Source: Allacma fusca | Taxonomy: Eukaryota; Arthropoda; Collembola; Symphypleona; Sminthuridae | DNA length: 64,000 bases | Direction: 5' to 3' | NCBI GenBank assembly: GCA_947179485.1 | Contig: OX359247.1 | Coordinates: forward strand, 5,981,060 to 6,045,059 | Shown: one piece after another, positions 35,024 through 47,194 of the stretch | Layout of the letters: every line of letters begins with the position of its first letter | Numbering within the stretch: the first letter of the stretch is position 1 | Program-made: the position numbers and the translations under genes | The notes under the pieces: generated by a model | Seen by the model: the letters and a program-made list of their open reading frames with translations, nothing else | Database searches by the model: none | What the model was told of the DNA's origin: nothing

Positions 35024-35140
35024 TTCAAGTCAAATTTCAAGTTATACTTGAGTTCAAGTCAAATTTCAAGTTACACTTGAGTTCAAGTCAAATTTCAAGT
35101 TACACTTGAGTTCAAGTCAAATTTCAAGTTACACTTGAGG
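35024..35140. repeat. 29-bp tandem repeat
   Basis: Four copies of TTCAAGTCAAATTTCAAGTT + ACACTTGAG. The AAGT/ACTTGA vocabulary is that of the hAT-like element at 35688 and of the relic at 47195-48406. The rest of 34093-35430 shows no gene. Confidence 0.8.
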
Positions 35141-35430
35141 TCAAGCTCATTTCAAGTCCAACTTAAGTTAAAATTTAGGAAAACGTCGAATTCCAAGTTC
35201 CACTTTAGTTGCTTGCTACACTGAAATCCTAACTTGAATTTCTTGTGGAACTCGAAAAATTAATATTTGGAAAACAGATATTGTTTGGTGCATAGGTGGG
35301 CGATGGAAATGTGGTAGAGGGTTATGGGGTAGAAAATGGTGGTCAATCAAATCCGGCACAAATTTTAAACTCACAATTAGCCTTATCTAGTAATTCATTC
35401 CAGGAACAAAAGTTGGAACAAGAACAAGAG

Positions 35431-35601
35431 TAATTAGAACCAAACAAAATGTTAATCCACTTATGGCATCTGCTTCTTTACTGCTAACACAAATATCCGG
35501 CGAGTACTGGATTTTATGATATCCGCTGCATACAGTATTTGTGTTAGCAGTAAAGCAACAGACTATAAGCCATAAGTGGATTAACATTTTAATTCTAATT
35601 A
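35431..35601. repeat. 171-bp near-palindromic hairpin
   Basis: Arms of about 70 bp: AATGTTAATCCACTTATGGC with TTACTGCTAACACAAATA on the left, and their complements on the right, around a short imperfect centre. It could be a MITE or a small-RNA hairpin. No flanking duplication is obvious. Confidence 0.75.
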
Positions 35602-35687
35602 GTCAACACAAACAGCAGTAATCGTGATTTAACCATACTAACCTAGGCCGGGTATCCTGTTACCCGTTAATAATATTTAAGTTAAAT

Positions 35688-36687
35688 TAGTGCTGCGCTC
35701 GGGTCAAGTATTTATAAAGATCCGACCACGAACTTGACTTGACCCCGACTTCTCAAGTACGTATTTCAAGATTACCCGAACTTGACATTTTCAGTTCAAG
35801 TAATACTTGAATGAAACAAGTTCGGGTTTTCAAGTAATTCTCATATTACTTGACCATGATTTTATACGCGCGTTTCGGGTCCAACTTCAACTTGACTTGA
35901 CCATGACCCGAACTTGACCATGAACTTGAACTTTCAAGTACTTTCAAGTAATCCATTGGACATCAAAATACTTAAGTTTTATTGAATTTATATTTCTAAT
36001 GAAAGCGAACCTGGGTTTCTAACACACTAGGTTTCACCCAGCATTTTGCTAGCAACCGCCTCTAAAAATAATAGTTGTATTTTTGGTTCCTTTCAATGAA
36101 TGTAGAACGATTGTACACTGCAGATCTACTCTGATTTCGTGTACCGGGTGGGTCTGGTGACTCAGTTGACATTTTCGGGGACACAGAACTCCTTTTAGGT
36201 TTTGTTGTCACATACTATTATAAACATGGGTGCTAACATTTTTAAATCAATTTCCACGGAGCCATATGAATGTTGAGCTTTCTTTTGTATTTGTGTACAC
36301 GAACAAATTAACAAATGCCGCTTAAAGTGATGTATTAAATGCCGTTTTAAGTTTCATTTAGTACAGTGAATCGTAAGTGAATTGAAAACTCCCTCAGCCA
36401 TGAAGAATTGCACAAGCAAAATTACTTGAACTTGTACACGAAAAACTCAAGTTCGTGGTCAAGTACTTTTTAATATTTACTTGAACATGACCAGGTACTA
36501 TGGTTCAAGTAAAATAATTATACTTGACCACGAACTTGACTTGAGGTAAGAAATCATGGTCAAGTCGATGAAATACCTGAACACGACCCGAACCGTTCAT
36601 GGTTTTAAATTTATTTACTTGACCACGACCCGAACGCGAACTTGACTTGAAATACTCGTGTACTACTTGTACTTGTGCGCAGCTCTG
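35688..36687. mobile_element. hAT-like non-autonomous element
   Basis: 8-bp duplication AGTTAAAT at 35680-35687 and 36688-36695. Termini are TAGTGCTGCGC (left) and GCGCAGCTCTG (right), an imperfect pair. The flanks inside are dense in AACTTGACC and ACCCGAACTTGA. 1.0 kb, no transposase. Confidence 0.85.
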
Positions 36688-36695
36688 AGTTAAAT

Positions 36696-37680
36696 ATAGT
36701 TAATTGTATTATTAACTATATACTTTTTATTCATTGACCGTCGTTAATGTTTTTGTAATGATAATTATAAAGCAATATTTATTTTGGTTCCACGGAAGAT
36801 CGAAGCTCTCGTCTTCAAATGAGGGGTTTGACATGGCAATAATTTGGGTAGTTATAGTTGCATATAACGGTTTCAATTCTCGTCATCAGATGAGGGATAG
36901 GCATGGCATTAATTGTGCATTTTAGTTGAGTATTAAGGTTGAAGGTCTTGTCTTCGGATGATGGGCGATTGACAGGGCTGTGATTAAGCAATTGTTTCAG
37001 TACCGCCTAAAAATAACTGCATGAAACCATTTCTCTTCTGTTCTTTTTCCAGTGTTTGTAGTACTACTCTACGTGCTAGACTCCATTATGTTTATTTTTG
37101 AGTTCGTTAGTTCGCAATTTTATGGTCAAATATCCATGAAATAATAATCGTCTGGCCAAATTTCAGTTGATAGTTTTTTGAATTTGCCAGCAGTCTGTTT
37201 GAGCTTACGTTAATAATTTAGTAAACAAAAAGTATCATCTGCTTTAACAATATTTTATGAGTCAATTTTATCTAATATAAATCTTAGCAAGTATTTTTTT
37301 TACAATAAAAAAACAAGCTAAAGCCTAACTCGTTGTAAGATTTGAAGTTGAAGCGTAATCATTTTAGTTTCCCTATTTTTAAATTTCGGAGATCGCAGGT
37401 ATTAAAGTAAGGAGACTAATCTATGTAAACATTTTCTACAAAAATTCACGATTAATTAATCGATAAGTAAGAAAATCACCACGTAATTGGCGTGGGGTAA
37501 TGCCAATACCGCATTGGCTTTAACTTGTAATAATATTACACTTGTGAGTAATTGTATTATGAACATTATTGAAATCAAACAAATTTATTTGGCCTTTAGA
37601 TGCGTTAACATTCAAGTAATCATCTTCCTTTTTGCTGTATTCATCGATTCTCTTGTTGTTGGCTCTTCCTCCAAATCAAA
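36696..37680. other. 5' flank of receptor copy 2
   Basis: No gene. About 37110-37680 is the counterpart of the copy-1 flank. About 36790-36990 has GTCTTC..GATGAGGG blocks repeated two or three times that also occur near 18420-18600. Confidence 0.5.
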
Positions 37681-39585
37681 ATGGTCATATTGTGGTATAA
37701 CCTGCTAATACTTTGTTGTACTCTGTTTGAGAAAAACGTTTCAAGCAGTCAACATTTCATCAATTCCCTCTCAGCTTTGGATAAAAATTTGGTTTCTCCT
37801 AAAATTCTTCATGTATTAAACCAGACAAGGAACCAACTTTCTGTTGTTGTCCTAGTAAACACACCCTTAGCCTCATCAGAATTACTGGACTTGTCGTCCT
37901 TCCACTCCTCCTCGATCTTAACCTCAATTTATAAAACGAATTTCACTGTGTTGACAGATGCTAATGTAGATTCAGTACTTGAAAAGGAGCAAACACGCAA
38001 CATTGTCCAGTCAACTGTATCTGCCCGTCGCTTTACCAGTTCACTAGAAACTATAATCATTCCAGTACAGAATGCTCAATTCCCACCAAATTTTGAACAC
38101 AAAGGTTACTTTCCGAACGGGAACAAAAATGTGTTCATTTTTGTAGGTCCAGAAGAAACTGTTAACGGAATACTGACTTGGAGGTCTGTGAAGAAGCTAC
38201 GATGGAAGTTTGGAATCGTGCACAGAGATCGCGGCAAGAATTTAGTGACATCTGGAAGGGAATTGATTTTCTTAAATTCGGATCTGTTGCCTTCGTTCGG
38301 TGCTGACAAGCTGAGTTTAAGTCGACTACATTTCTACACAACTGCGCTTCGCGTGGACGCATACGTGGCTTGGGATACCAATAAGGCCCCATTTATGGGA
38401 GCATTCTTCAATGCAGTCCAAGCTTTCTCAAAACTAAGTAATTTCACGTTTTCCGTAAACCTGCCCCCTGGTGGAATGAACAAGTTGTCTAATGGGTCAT
38501 GGACGGGGGCGGTCGGTGATGTCCTGTACAACAACAAAGACATGCTCTTAGGTTTCGGGCAATCCTATCATCGGGATTATCTTCTAGATTACTCAACATT
38601 ATTTGGGTTTATTGAAGTCACGTTTTATAAAGCACATCCAAAAGTCGGAACGACAGATGGATCTTTACTAAAAATCTATCAGCCTTTCGTATGGGTTTTA
38701 ATAGGAGTAACATTTGCGTTGTTGGTTGTGGTTGTTTATTTTGAAACCAGACAGACGTCTATTGAACTTTTGTTTTCATTTTGGATGCTCTACCGATCCC
38801 ATTTGGAGCAACCAGTATCATTGCGTAATAGTAGAAGCAGTAAGCTTAGATGGTTACTTACTTTAACTCTATTCTATTGTATGATTATTGGCACGGGCTT
38901 TAAAAGTAATTTAATATCTTACTTAACAATCCCTGATCACGAAGATACTCCAAGTACTTTCGAAGATCTGGCTCTCAGAAAAGACTATCAACCGTATTTC
39001 ATGACAGTTAAAGGAGCTGGAGTACATTACTTGAAAACATCGAATGCATCGTCAGTTGTGGCAATAAGAAAAAGGATGATTGTTACAGCCGACAAGGTGA
39101 AGTGTCTTGCTAAAGTATTAAGTGAACCGAAAACAGTTTGTATTTGTTGGTGGCATATTTCAATGAGTGTGATTGCTCGAAATTTGACTCTTCACAGAAG
39201 TCGTTCAGTTTTTGAAAAATCCCGGGAACCTGTTTTTTTTATTCCAACTACAATAGCGTTTCCAACAGGGTTCAAATTTTACAAGGAGTTTAGTAGTGTT
39301 GTCAGAAGTTTAAGGGATGCTGGATTCTTTGCTAAATGGTTGCAGATGCTGTATGACTTTGAAACTGTAGGAGGTCTCGATTATCTTCACAGGAAGTCAG
39401 GGGAAATGTTTCAGCTGCTCTTATCGGTTTCCAAAATGGAAGAACTGGTTAAACCGTTTCAATTTGGAAATGTAGCTATTGCATTTTCTCTTCTTGTGAC
39501 AGGGTTATTTACATCTGTTCTTCTATTTGTCTATGAAAAGATGAACTTCCTAAAACTCTTTATAATCAACTCTACCTGGGGTTAG
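37681..39585 (+). CDS. divergent ionotropic receptor (iGluR family), copy 2
   Basis: Single-exon ORF of 634 aa, intact, from ATG 37681 (CAATCAAAATG-like context shared with copy 1). Same plan as copy 1: signal-like N-terminus, S1 with RDYLLDYS, TM1 (FVWVLIGVTFALLVVVVYFE), M3 with GTGFKSNLISYLT, S2, last TM (VAIAFSLLVTGLFTSVLLFV). Differences cluster after TM1 and at the C-terminus, which here reads into sequence that is 3' untranslated in copy 1. Synonymous changes are common between copies, so both seem kept by selection. Probable chemosensory tuning receptor; ligand unknown. Confidence 0.85.
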   Translation: MVILWYNLLILCCTLFEKNVSSSQHFINSLSALDKNLVSPKILHVLNQTRNQLSVVVLVNTPLASSELLDLSSFHSSSILTSIYKTNFTVLTDANVDSVLEKEQTRNIVQSTVSARRFTSSLETIIIPVQNAQFPPNFEHKGYFPNGNKNVFIFVGPEETVNGILTWRSVKKLRWKFGIVHRDRGKNLVTSGRELIFLNSDLLPSFGADKLSLSRLHFYTTALRVDAYVAWDTNKAPFMGAFFNAVQAFSKLSNFTFSVNLPPGGMNKLSNGSWTGAVGDVLYNNKDMLLGFGQSYHRDYLLDYSTLFGFIEVTFYKAHPKVGTTDGSLLKIYQPFVWVLIGVTFALLVVVVYFETRQTSIELLFSFWMLYRSHLEQPVSLRNSRSSKLRWLLTLTLFYCMIIGTGFKSNLISYLTIPDHEDTPSTFEDLALRKDYQPYFMTVKGAGVHYLKTSNASSVVAIRKRMIVTADKVKCLAKVLSEPKTVCICWWHISMSVIARNLTLHRSRSVFEKSREPVFFIPTTIAFPTGFKFYKEFSSVVRSLRDAGFFAKWLQMLYDFETVGGLDYLHRKSGEMFQLLLSVSKMEELVKPFQFGNVAIAFSLLVTGLFTSVLLFVYEKMNFLKLFIINSTWG

Positions 39586-40184
39586 ATATATTAATGTGCT
39601 AAGTAAACAAACTATGTAATTATGTGTGACGTCAGGTTGACTATTATAAACGAAGGAAAGTCATTACTTGAAAAGTATGATGTAATATCACATGAATAAT
39701 GATTTGCTCGTTCCCTACTACTATAGGTTGGGTTTGTTACAGCATTATATTGTGTGATGATTGCGTTGTTTAAGTTGCTATAGATATATATTGTTTAATA
39801 TTCAGAATATTTTAACTGAGAATTGTAATGTTGAATGGCAAGCGTGAAAGATGAGAAAGTAGGGATTCACTGTTTAGCGACACTGAACAAAGACTGTGTG
39901 GGAAACGGGAAATAAATTAAAGTTAAATTTATCAGTTGCAATTAAAGTGCTGGTCCTTTGTAAAAATATAATTTCTTTGGCTAAAGCATAGTTTCAAAGC
40001 CATGACAGGTGTCATTGGTACGGAACACAGAATCATCGTCGGTAGTCTTGAGAAACTCTCTTATTGTTTTAATTCTTGTTTTGTAACAACCATCAGTAGG
40101 GTATGCTTGATAATAAAATTTTGTGTAAACGCAGGAAATATTGCTTATTAGTTTACTGCGATACAATCGGGGCTGCCTTAAAGT
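39586..40184. other. 3' flank of receptor copy 2
   Basis: No gene. Shares blocks with 30450-30620 and, near 40020-40060 (GGTAGTCTTGAGAAAC), with 30425-30440, in rearranged order. Confidence 0.5.
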
Positions 40185-40192
40185 CTAGTTAC

Positions 40193-41426
40193 CAGGGATG
40201 TCAACGATTAATAATCACGATTAATGATTAACGATTAATGATTACTAATTATTAATCATCAATCGTTAATTTAGTAAGCTTGGATTGTTTGAAATAATCA
40301 TCAATTGTAATCATCAATTAACCTTTTTGCAAAAATCAATCATCAATTGTAATCATCAATTAACCTTTTTGCAAAAATCAATCATCAATTGTAATCATCA
40401 ATTAACCTTTTTGCAAAAATCAATCATCAATTGTAATCATCAATTAACCTTTTTCAAAAATCAATCATCAAATGTAATCATCAATTAACCTTTTTCAAAA
40501 ATCAATCGTCAATTGTAATCATCAATTTACCGTTTTCAAAAATCAATTATCAATTGTAATCATCAATTAGCCGTTTTCAAAAATCAATTATCAATTGTAA
40601 TCATCAATTAGCCGTTTTCAAAAATCAATTATCAATTGTAATCATCAATTATCGGGTTGGCGACGTCTCCAAAATTCTAAGCAGTCTAGGGTTCGAAGAA
40701 GTTTTTACTAAGCAGTGTCCGGTGTATCTGGCTGATAATATAAAGGATATAATACACTCTGTTTACGATCAGAGCAGTTTACACGACATGAACAGAATCC
40801 TGAACTCCTCGTCTCACCCTTTGTACAAGTTAGCTTATTAAAATGATAAATGCAAGCAGTATCTAAATACCCACATTACATTGTTAATTGCAATCCTCAA
40901 TTAATTAATTTTCAAAATAATCGTTAATCGTTAATTGCAATCATCAATGAAAATTATTTTTAAAGTAATCGTTAATTGTAATCATCAATGAAAATTATTT
41001 TCGAAGTAATCGTTAATTGTAATCATCAGTGAAAATTATTTCTAAAGTAATCGTTAATTGTAATCAACACGGAAAATTATTTTTAAAGTAATCGTTAATT
41101 GTAATCATCAGTGAATAATATTTTCAAAGTAATCGTTAATTGTAATCATCAGTGAAAATTATTTCTAAAGTAATCGTTAATTGTAATCATCAGTGAAAAT
41201 TATTTCTAAAGTAATCGTTAATTGTAATCATCAGTGAAAATTATTTCTAAAGTAATCGTTAATTGTAATCATAAGTGAATAATATTTTTAAAGTAATCGT
41301 TAATCGTAATTATTAATTATTAGTTATAAGCCCATTAATCATTAATTGTAATTATAAATTCATTTTGTTTTCGAAGTAATCGTTAATCGTTAATTGTAAT
41401 CACAAAATTGGAAATTGACATCCCTG
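40193..41426. mobile_element. hAT-like element with two satellite arrays and a captured segment
   Basis: 8-bp duplication CTAGTTAC at 40185-40192 and 41427-41434. Terminal repeats CAGGGATGTCAA / TTGACATCCCTG are perfect. The left half is about nine copies of a 40-42-bp ATCAATTGTAATCATCAATT unit; the right half is about eleven copies of a 41-bp AAAGTAATCGTTAATTGTAA unit. A non-repetitive piece (40651-40860) sits between. 1234 bp, no transposase. Confidence 0.93.
40653..40841 (+). pseudogene. captured coding segment inside the hAT-like element
   Basis: 63 codons, open to a TAA, with no repeats and normal protein-like composition (KILSSLGFEEVFTKQCPVYL). It contrasts sharply with the AT-rich arrays on both sides. 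No ATG at its start. It could be a captured host exon, a transposase remnant or a 3' gene end. I do not recognise it. Confidence 0.5.
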
Positions 41427-41829
41427 CTAGTTACATTAGATAATTATTGGACTGGAACTTTTGGTACTGGAATTTGAAAAGAAAACGGAAAACTTAATAT
41501 ATTTTTTGACTTGGAATTTATTTGGCCTAGAAGGAATCATCTGAGACTTGGCCGTCGTCAGGAGTAACCGTCTTATGATGCAATATTTACATTCATATTA
41601 ACTGGTGTTCAAAATTTCTGAAAAACAGATTTCAAGAACCATCGTGAAAAAAAACTGCATTAACTTTTAAATAGGATGTCTTATATCGGACTTTAACAAC
41701 TCATTCTAAACAATTTATAGAACAATTTCAACTTATTGAATTTATTTGCTGTACAACAAAAGTGGATTTGACTAGGACGTAAAAACAGCATCTGGGTGCT
41801 CGAGTGGTCGCTCAAACTTGGAATATTTC

Positions 41830-43225
41830 TGCTCCCCTCTGCAATTTACCAAGCAAGCAAGTTTATCATTACAATGGTGGTTACTGTACTCTATTGCAAC
41901 CCATCCTCATCAACCCATCATCTCTCAGAGTCGTGCATGTGTACTTGACTATTTCCAGCCTTAAATACTAATTAAAGGACTGAGCTAACCATCAGAGTTA
42001 CCTTTAGTATGATCTAAATATTCCATGAAATGTAGTATAGACCCAAGGAATGGCAATCATCTCAGCCGACATATTTAATCAAAGTCCATCCATAGATTTG
42101 TGGTTTGGTTATTTTTGTAATGCTTTCTGCTTACTTGTAATTTACGTTTACTTAATAATTTATAGCTTCTATTTTGGAATATTTAGATTGTACTATAAGG
42201 CAACTCTGAAGGTTAGCTCAGTCCTTGAATTAGTACTTAAGGCCAGTGGTGGGCCTATATATAGGCCCTATAAATAGGCGATAGTATAGGCGGGCTGGAA
42301 AATGCTGAAAAAATGTAGGCGAGGTTGACAAAAAAGGGTAGGCGTTTAATAAGTACTAGGCTAGGGGATAAGAAGGCAAATATAACACCAATTATATAGG
42401 CAAGGAAAAGGAAGCTGCGAGAGATGATAGGTTGCCATAGAGTACAGTAAGCAGCAGGATAGACCAGTCTTAGACTGATACTAAAGGACTGACTGCAACA
42501 TTGAGTGACTGACTGATGACTGACTGAGACTGCGACTGATAAATCTAAGTACAGCTGAAGACTTTGACTGACTGAGACTTATTTTTGGTTCAGCGGGACT
42601 GACTGAGACTGAGATGAACGCTGAAACCAATGTAGGACACCAGAAATATACGCACCGCATCTAGCAGAGCAAAAATCTACATTTATTTTTTTATTTCTTG
42701 CAAGTCATAGTTTTGCAATTTTAAAAGTGCCGACGTTGCACATTGGTTGCGAAGGAATAGCAACTGCCAAAGTGCAAACTTCGATTAGCATATGTACTCC
42801 GAACAAATCATTATTACTGTTTTTGATTAACTTATACGCACTAAGAATTTTAAATCATGTCGCGAGATAGTATTTCGAAACATCAGAGTGAAAATATTGG
42901 AGATTTTCATAGTTTTTTACAAAAGCAGATTCCAGGTCATCAATCATATTCAAATGCAGCCCAAGAAAATTACAAAAAATAGGCATTTTTGAAACTTTAA
43001 CGCCGCCCCCTGCGACTCTGACTTATTCCAGTGACTCTGATAATGACTGTGACTGACTGGGACTCATGGGAAACGGCAAACAGACTTATGGACTGACTGA
43101 CTGATCAGAAACTTAAGACTGATTATGACTTGGACTGAAAAAGGTAGAGACTGGTGGATCCTGGTAAGCAGCATTGTAATGATAAACTTGCTTGCTTGGT
43201 AAAGTGCAGAGAGGAGCATGGTTTA
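41830..43225. repeat. interrupted palindrome
   Basis: The left arm 41830-41905 (CCAAGCAAGCAAGTTTATCA, then TACTGTACTCTATTGCAACC) recurs inverted in two pieces, 42421-42446 and 43173-43225. The gap is exactly the hAT-like element at 42455-43163. An ATAGGC-rich block (42243-42420, starting CAGTGGTGGGCC) forms the centre. Confidence 0.78.
42455..43163. mobile_element. hAT-like non-autonomous element
   Basis: 8-bp duplication GTAAGCAG at 42447-42454 and 43164-43171. Termini are CAGGATAGACCAGTC and GACTGGTGGATCCTG. The subterminal regions are dense in GACTGACTGAGACTG. 709 bp, no transposase. Confidence 0.88.
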
Positions 43226-46200
43226 TGGCCCTGCGCAAAAATCCCAGTTTGAATTTTTAGAAGTAAAAGATCCTCTTGTTTAGGTGATACTTTATCATAT
43301 TAAACACCAGAAAAAAATTTCATTTTAGGATGTCGGGGAGACATGGTCATTTGTAAACAAGGGCACCTGTGATTTTGTATTTGATTAATGCTGTTATCAG
43401 ACCCTACTATTGAATATTACTGGTCTGAGGTTATGGAACCTATTTGTGACTAATCTTTATTAACCGGAGACGTAGAAAACAGCTTTGATCAATAATAGTC
43501 ATTTTCTGAGCTACTGAATCGATTATAATGAAGAATTATTGTCAAAGACCAACAAAAATGTCTTTTATAACAAAATATTGTAGTTTGACTACTGAATGTT
43601 TTCAATTTTGCCGACAATTAAAATATAAGGGAGATAGGCACTTTTTACCGATGAATTAGAATTTTAAACTTGTTTTTCACGTTATGTTCAGGACAAAATC
43701 GAAAAAACATTGTAAATTTTTTAAGTTTTTTATGCGTTTTACAATCAACCACGAAACCTAATATGTACCTGTACCCAAATACCTGTGTAAAACCTGCACC
43801 AATACATATTTTGAATACAGTATTTTATTTCAACAACAATTTTTTTAAAATTTGTTTTGAACGCTAGGTTGTAGGAAATTTTATAAACTTTATAAGCTAT
43901 CCAAAAGTTCCGTACGTTCAGAACTGGGGGGAATGTTGACACATATTGAAGTTGTCATATTTTAACCAAGTGTCCGTGAAAAAGTTTGAAGGCACAGGTA
44001 TTGTAGGAAATTGTAGGGGGGTTATTTGCGCGTAATATAAAATAACGAGGGCCCTCATGAGTGCGAGGGAGAGGGGTGTATTTTAAAAGTAGCCCCTCAC
44101 GAGGGCGAGGACGAGGACAACCCATAACGTGAAGCTCGATCGATGACGAGGGAGAGTGCGAGCAGGCTATATTACATTCCTCGCACAAAGAGGCTGAGGG
44201 GGAGAAAAACGCCCATCTATGTCCTAGTGTGGATTTGTCAGACTGTAGTTTACAATTTGGCGGGATATTCAAGCAAAAATGTCATGCGTGTTGCACTAGC
44301 CTAGTCAGACTTGACTAGACTAGATCAGGATTTTCATAAATTGGACTCTTTTGACTTGACTGGCAAGAACTTAATAATGTGAAGAACTGACTTTACTTAG
44401 CAATTATAGTTAACTTGACTTGAATCGGTGAACAATTTACACGAACTATATAGTCGAGACAATTTGCAAATGTCGCCTCTTCAAATGATACTTTAATCAG
44501 GCAATAAAGCAATTTTGGAGGGAATGGGGGAACAAAGGCTCCAAGCCACAAGTCATTTACATAGCTGATGTTTGATAAACAAGGTGTTTTGTTTCGTTCA
44601 TTATTGCTCTAATCCTTCCATATTAAATGCTAGTTTTTCACTTTTAAGGGCTGTAATAGCATCTTCGATTTGGCTATCTTAAAACCCCATTTTTTATTCA
44701 ATTGTTTTCAGAATTTTCTTAGTTTTATGAGTCCATATATAATAGTAACACAATATTAAATTTTTTATGAAGTTTAAATAATTTACTGGAAAGAGTTCAA
44801 GTTACATTTCAAATATTGAAGATTATAATGATGACAACCCTAATTATCATAAGATTCTTCGCAGATCATAAGATTTGACACACTACTGTAGCTTGCAATA
44901 ATTAGGCAGACATGTGTGCAAATTTTTATCAAAGGGACTGTGTACTAGTGACGTCACTCCAAATTGCCCACTTTTGAACACCCCTCTCCCAAAATCACAT
45001 CAAATCATATTCTGTCAACCCCACCCCCACCATCTGACGTCATGTGTAATACTCATGTATTCATTAATACAATAAAGGCTGCATCCTTGATTAAAGCGGG
45101 ATTTAGTAAAATATTAATAATTTGTGCATATTGTGTGGCTGGATTCCGATGTCTGTGAAAGCCATCAAAAAGATTTGTTGTAACTGAATTCTAAAATATC
45201 TAAGCTTACTGCTTTTACGTAGTACAATAAACCCTCGTTATTTTTGTATGATGTCAGACAACACTTGCCCCTCCCCTCCTCCTGTCATCCGCAGTCACTC
45301 ATTCTGCTACTCCCCCTCCCCCCTAAATGTATGACGTCGTTAGTACACAGTCCCAAAGTTGTTGTGGGGCAAGACCTTTAAAAAACTGTAATGTATTAGG
45401 ATAGGCAATTGTAGACTCACGGAAAAACTTAGGTATAAACAGATCTCGTTAACTATACACGCTGAAGATGTACGTTAAGCATTGGACGTTGTACAAAATC
45501 TGTCATTGCCTTTAAGACCTTAATATTTGGATTTAGCCAAAGGGTGTAGAAGTTATCCTCAAATCTTTTCTTCAGGGGAGAGTAAGTGCATATCTACGCT
45601 TTGCGCTTTTTACTAATATTTCTATTTTGTGAATCAGTAAAACAGCATCTTTGTAAAAAAACACTATTTTTTTAGTACTAAAAAAGGATTCAGAAAAACC
45701 GTGCAAAGTAAAGCACCAACAGAAAACCCGCCCTTAAAAAAATGTGAAGAAAACGAAAACCTGAATGAAATCATATCTCGAGATCCCGAGGTTGATACTA
45801 AGTTCCGAATATTTTCTGTGCTTTCGACCATTGGGCGTGTTTCAGTGCTCGAACTGGGTACAGAAATCGTACTCATGCCCGTACCCGATTATAGGGTATA
45901 CGTCGAAATACTATACTTATTCCCGTACCCGAGTAATTATTTTCAGTGCCCAAACCCATGCATGAAACTAGAAGTACCACAACTATCAGTACCCACAATT
46001 TACCCGTACCCGTAATGTAACCAAAACCTGTACCCGCACCCGAGCATATATTGCTTGGACCTGGGTGTTACTCGGATACTACTCGGGTTGGGCGATTGAA
46101 AATTCCCTACGAAATTTGCTTGGCCAGTTGAAATTGCAAAATTTTTTTAGTTTTTGCCTACCATTGAAAATGGGATTTCAGACATTTTCCCTAGGCATTA

Positions 46201-47194
46201 AGGGTATCCTATTTCAAATTATTTAAAAAATCACCTTTAATAAACTTAAAAAATTCAAACGCTACTTCCCCAAAATAATTATGATTGGTTGTAGTAATGA
46301 AAATTCTGGTTTCTGAGACCGCAATTTTGATTAGGAAGATACATGAAATTGTCTACAGCCAGCGTTTCTGAAGTATTTTAATGAACGTCAGGTTGTTCAT
46401 GAAAAAGTTTCAGGATCAGAAGTTAATCTCGAGTTAGGTTGTTGTAAAATTAGTGGAGATTAATATTAGTTAAAATACGCTCTAATTTAAAGCTGATTTC
46501 ATCAAAAACGTGATGCATGGTTGATGTTTATTAAGACTTTTGGATGTTTTACAATTGTTTATTTCAACATAAAATCTTATGACACCAGTTTGTAAGAAAA
46601 TTTTTGAGCTTTCCAGGAAGCTATCTACCAGGTCCTGAAGTCCCTAGGTTGAGCATATTGAGTAAGATCTTTAATAACAGAGAGCATGGACGGGGAATTT
46701 GTGCTTCAAGAGCCAATAAAGGAATTCGGGTCATAATATTTTTCATAGCTGTCTGACGTTCATGAAAATCGAAATTCGCAGTCTCAGGAACCAGAAATGA
46801 ACTGGATAGTTGACAAACGATATTTGACCCAATGTCATATTGCCGTAAACAATTTATAAATCCAATATCAGTATTGCGAATTTGTTCACGTTCGGGAGCT
46901 CTTTGAACTCAAAAACCTAACCGAGGCTAATACAATTTAATTAATTAACTTGCAATACTCAACTTATTAGACTGTTTTTGACTTATATATACCATAAGCA
47001 GCAACAAAAGCACGATCGATTCCCTTACTACGGTTACACCCCGTTTCCGTAATAATAGTCAAAACACGAGAGATTTGCGATATTATATTATTCAGAGGGG
47101 TTATCTCCATTTTGCGAGAGATAATCTCCGGAGGGATTATTTCGCAGGGAATTTCTCCGGAGTGATTATATCCCGAGGGAGTGAACCAGACCTG
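43226..47194. other. intergenic, no gene seen
   Basis: AT-rich sequence with short chance ORFs. It includes a GAGGG/CCCTC-rich inverted patch (44045-44215), a TACCCGTACCCG-rich patch (45860-46090) that looks like the inside of another MITE but lacks matched ends, and a diverged relative of the 32829 foldback element near 46560-46900. Confidence 0.5.

Noticed and set aside
40285-40488. INCNHQLTF-repeat ORF
   Set aside because: Translation of the left satellite array of the hAT-like element at 40193.
44045-44272. Minus-strand ORF in the GAGGG/CCCTC patch
   Set aside because: Composition follows the inverted low-complexity patch; no motif.
45839-46095. Another hAT-like element around the TACCCGTACCCG patch
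   Set aside because: The candidate ends CAGTGCTCGAAC and its supposed partner match poorly and the flanking 8 bp do not agree.
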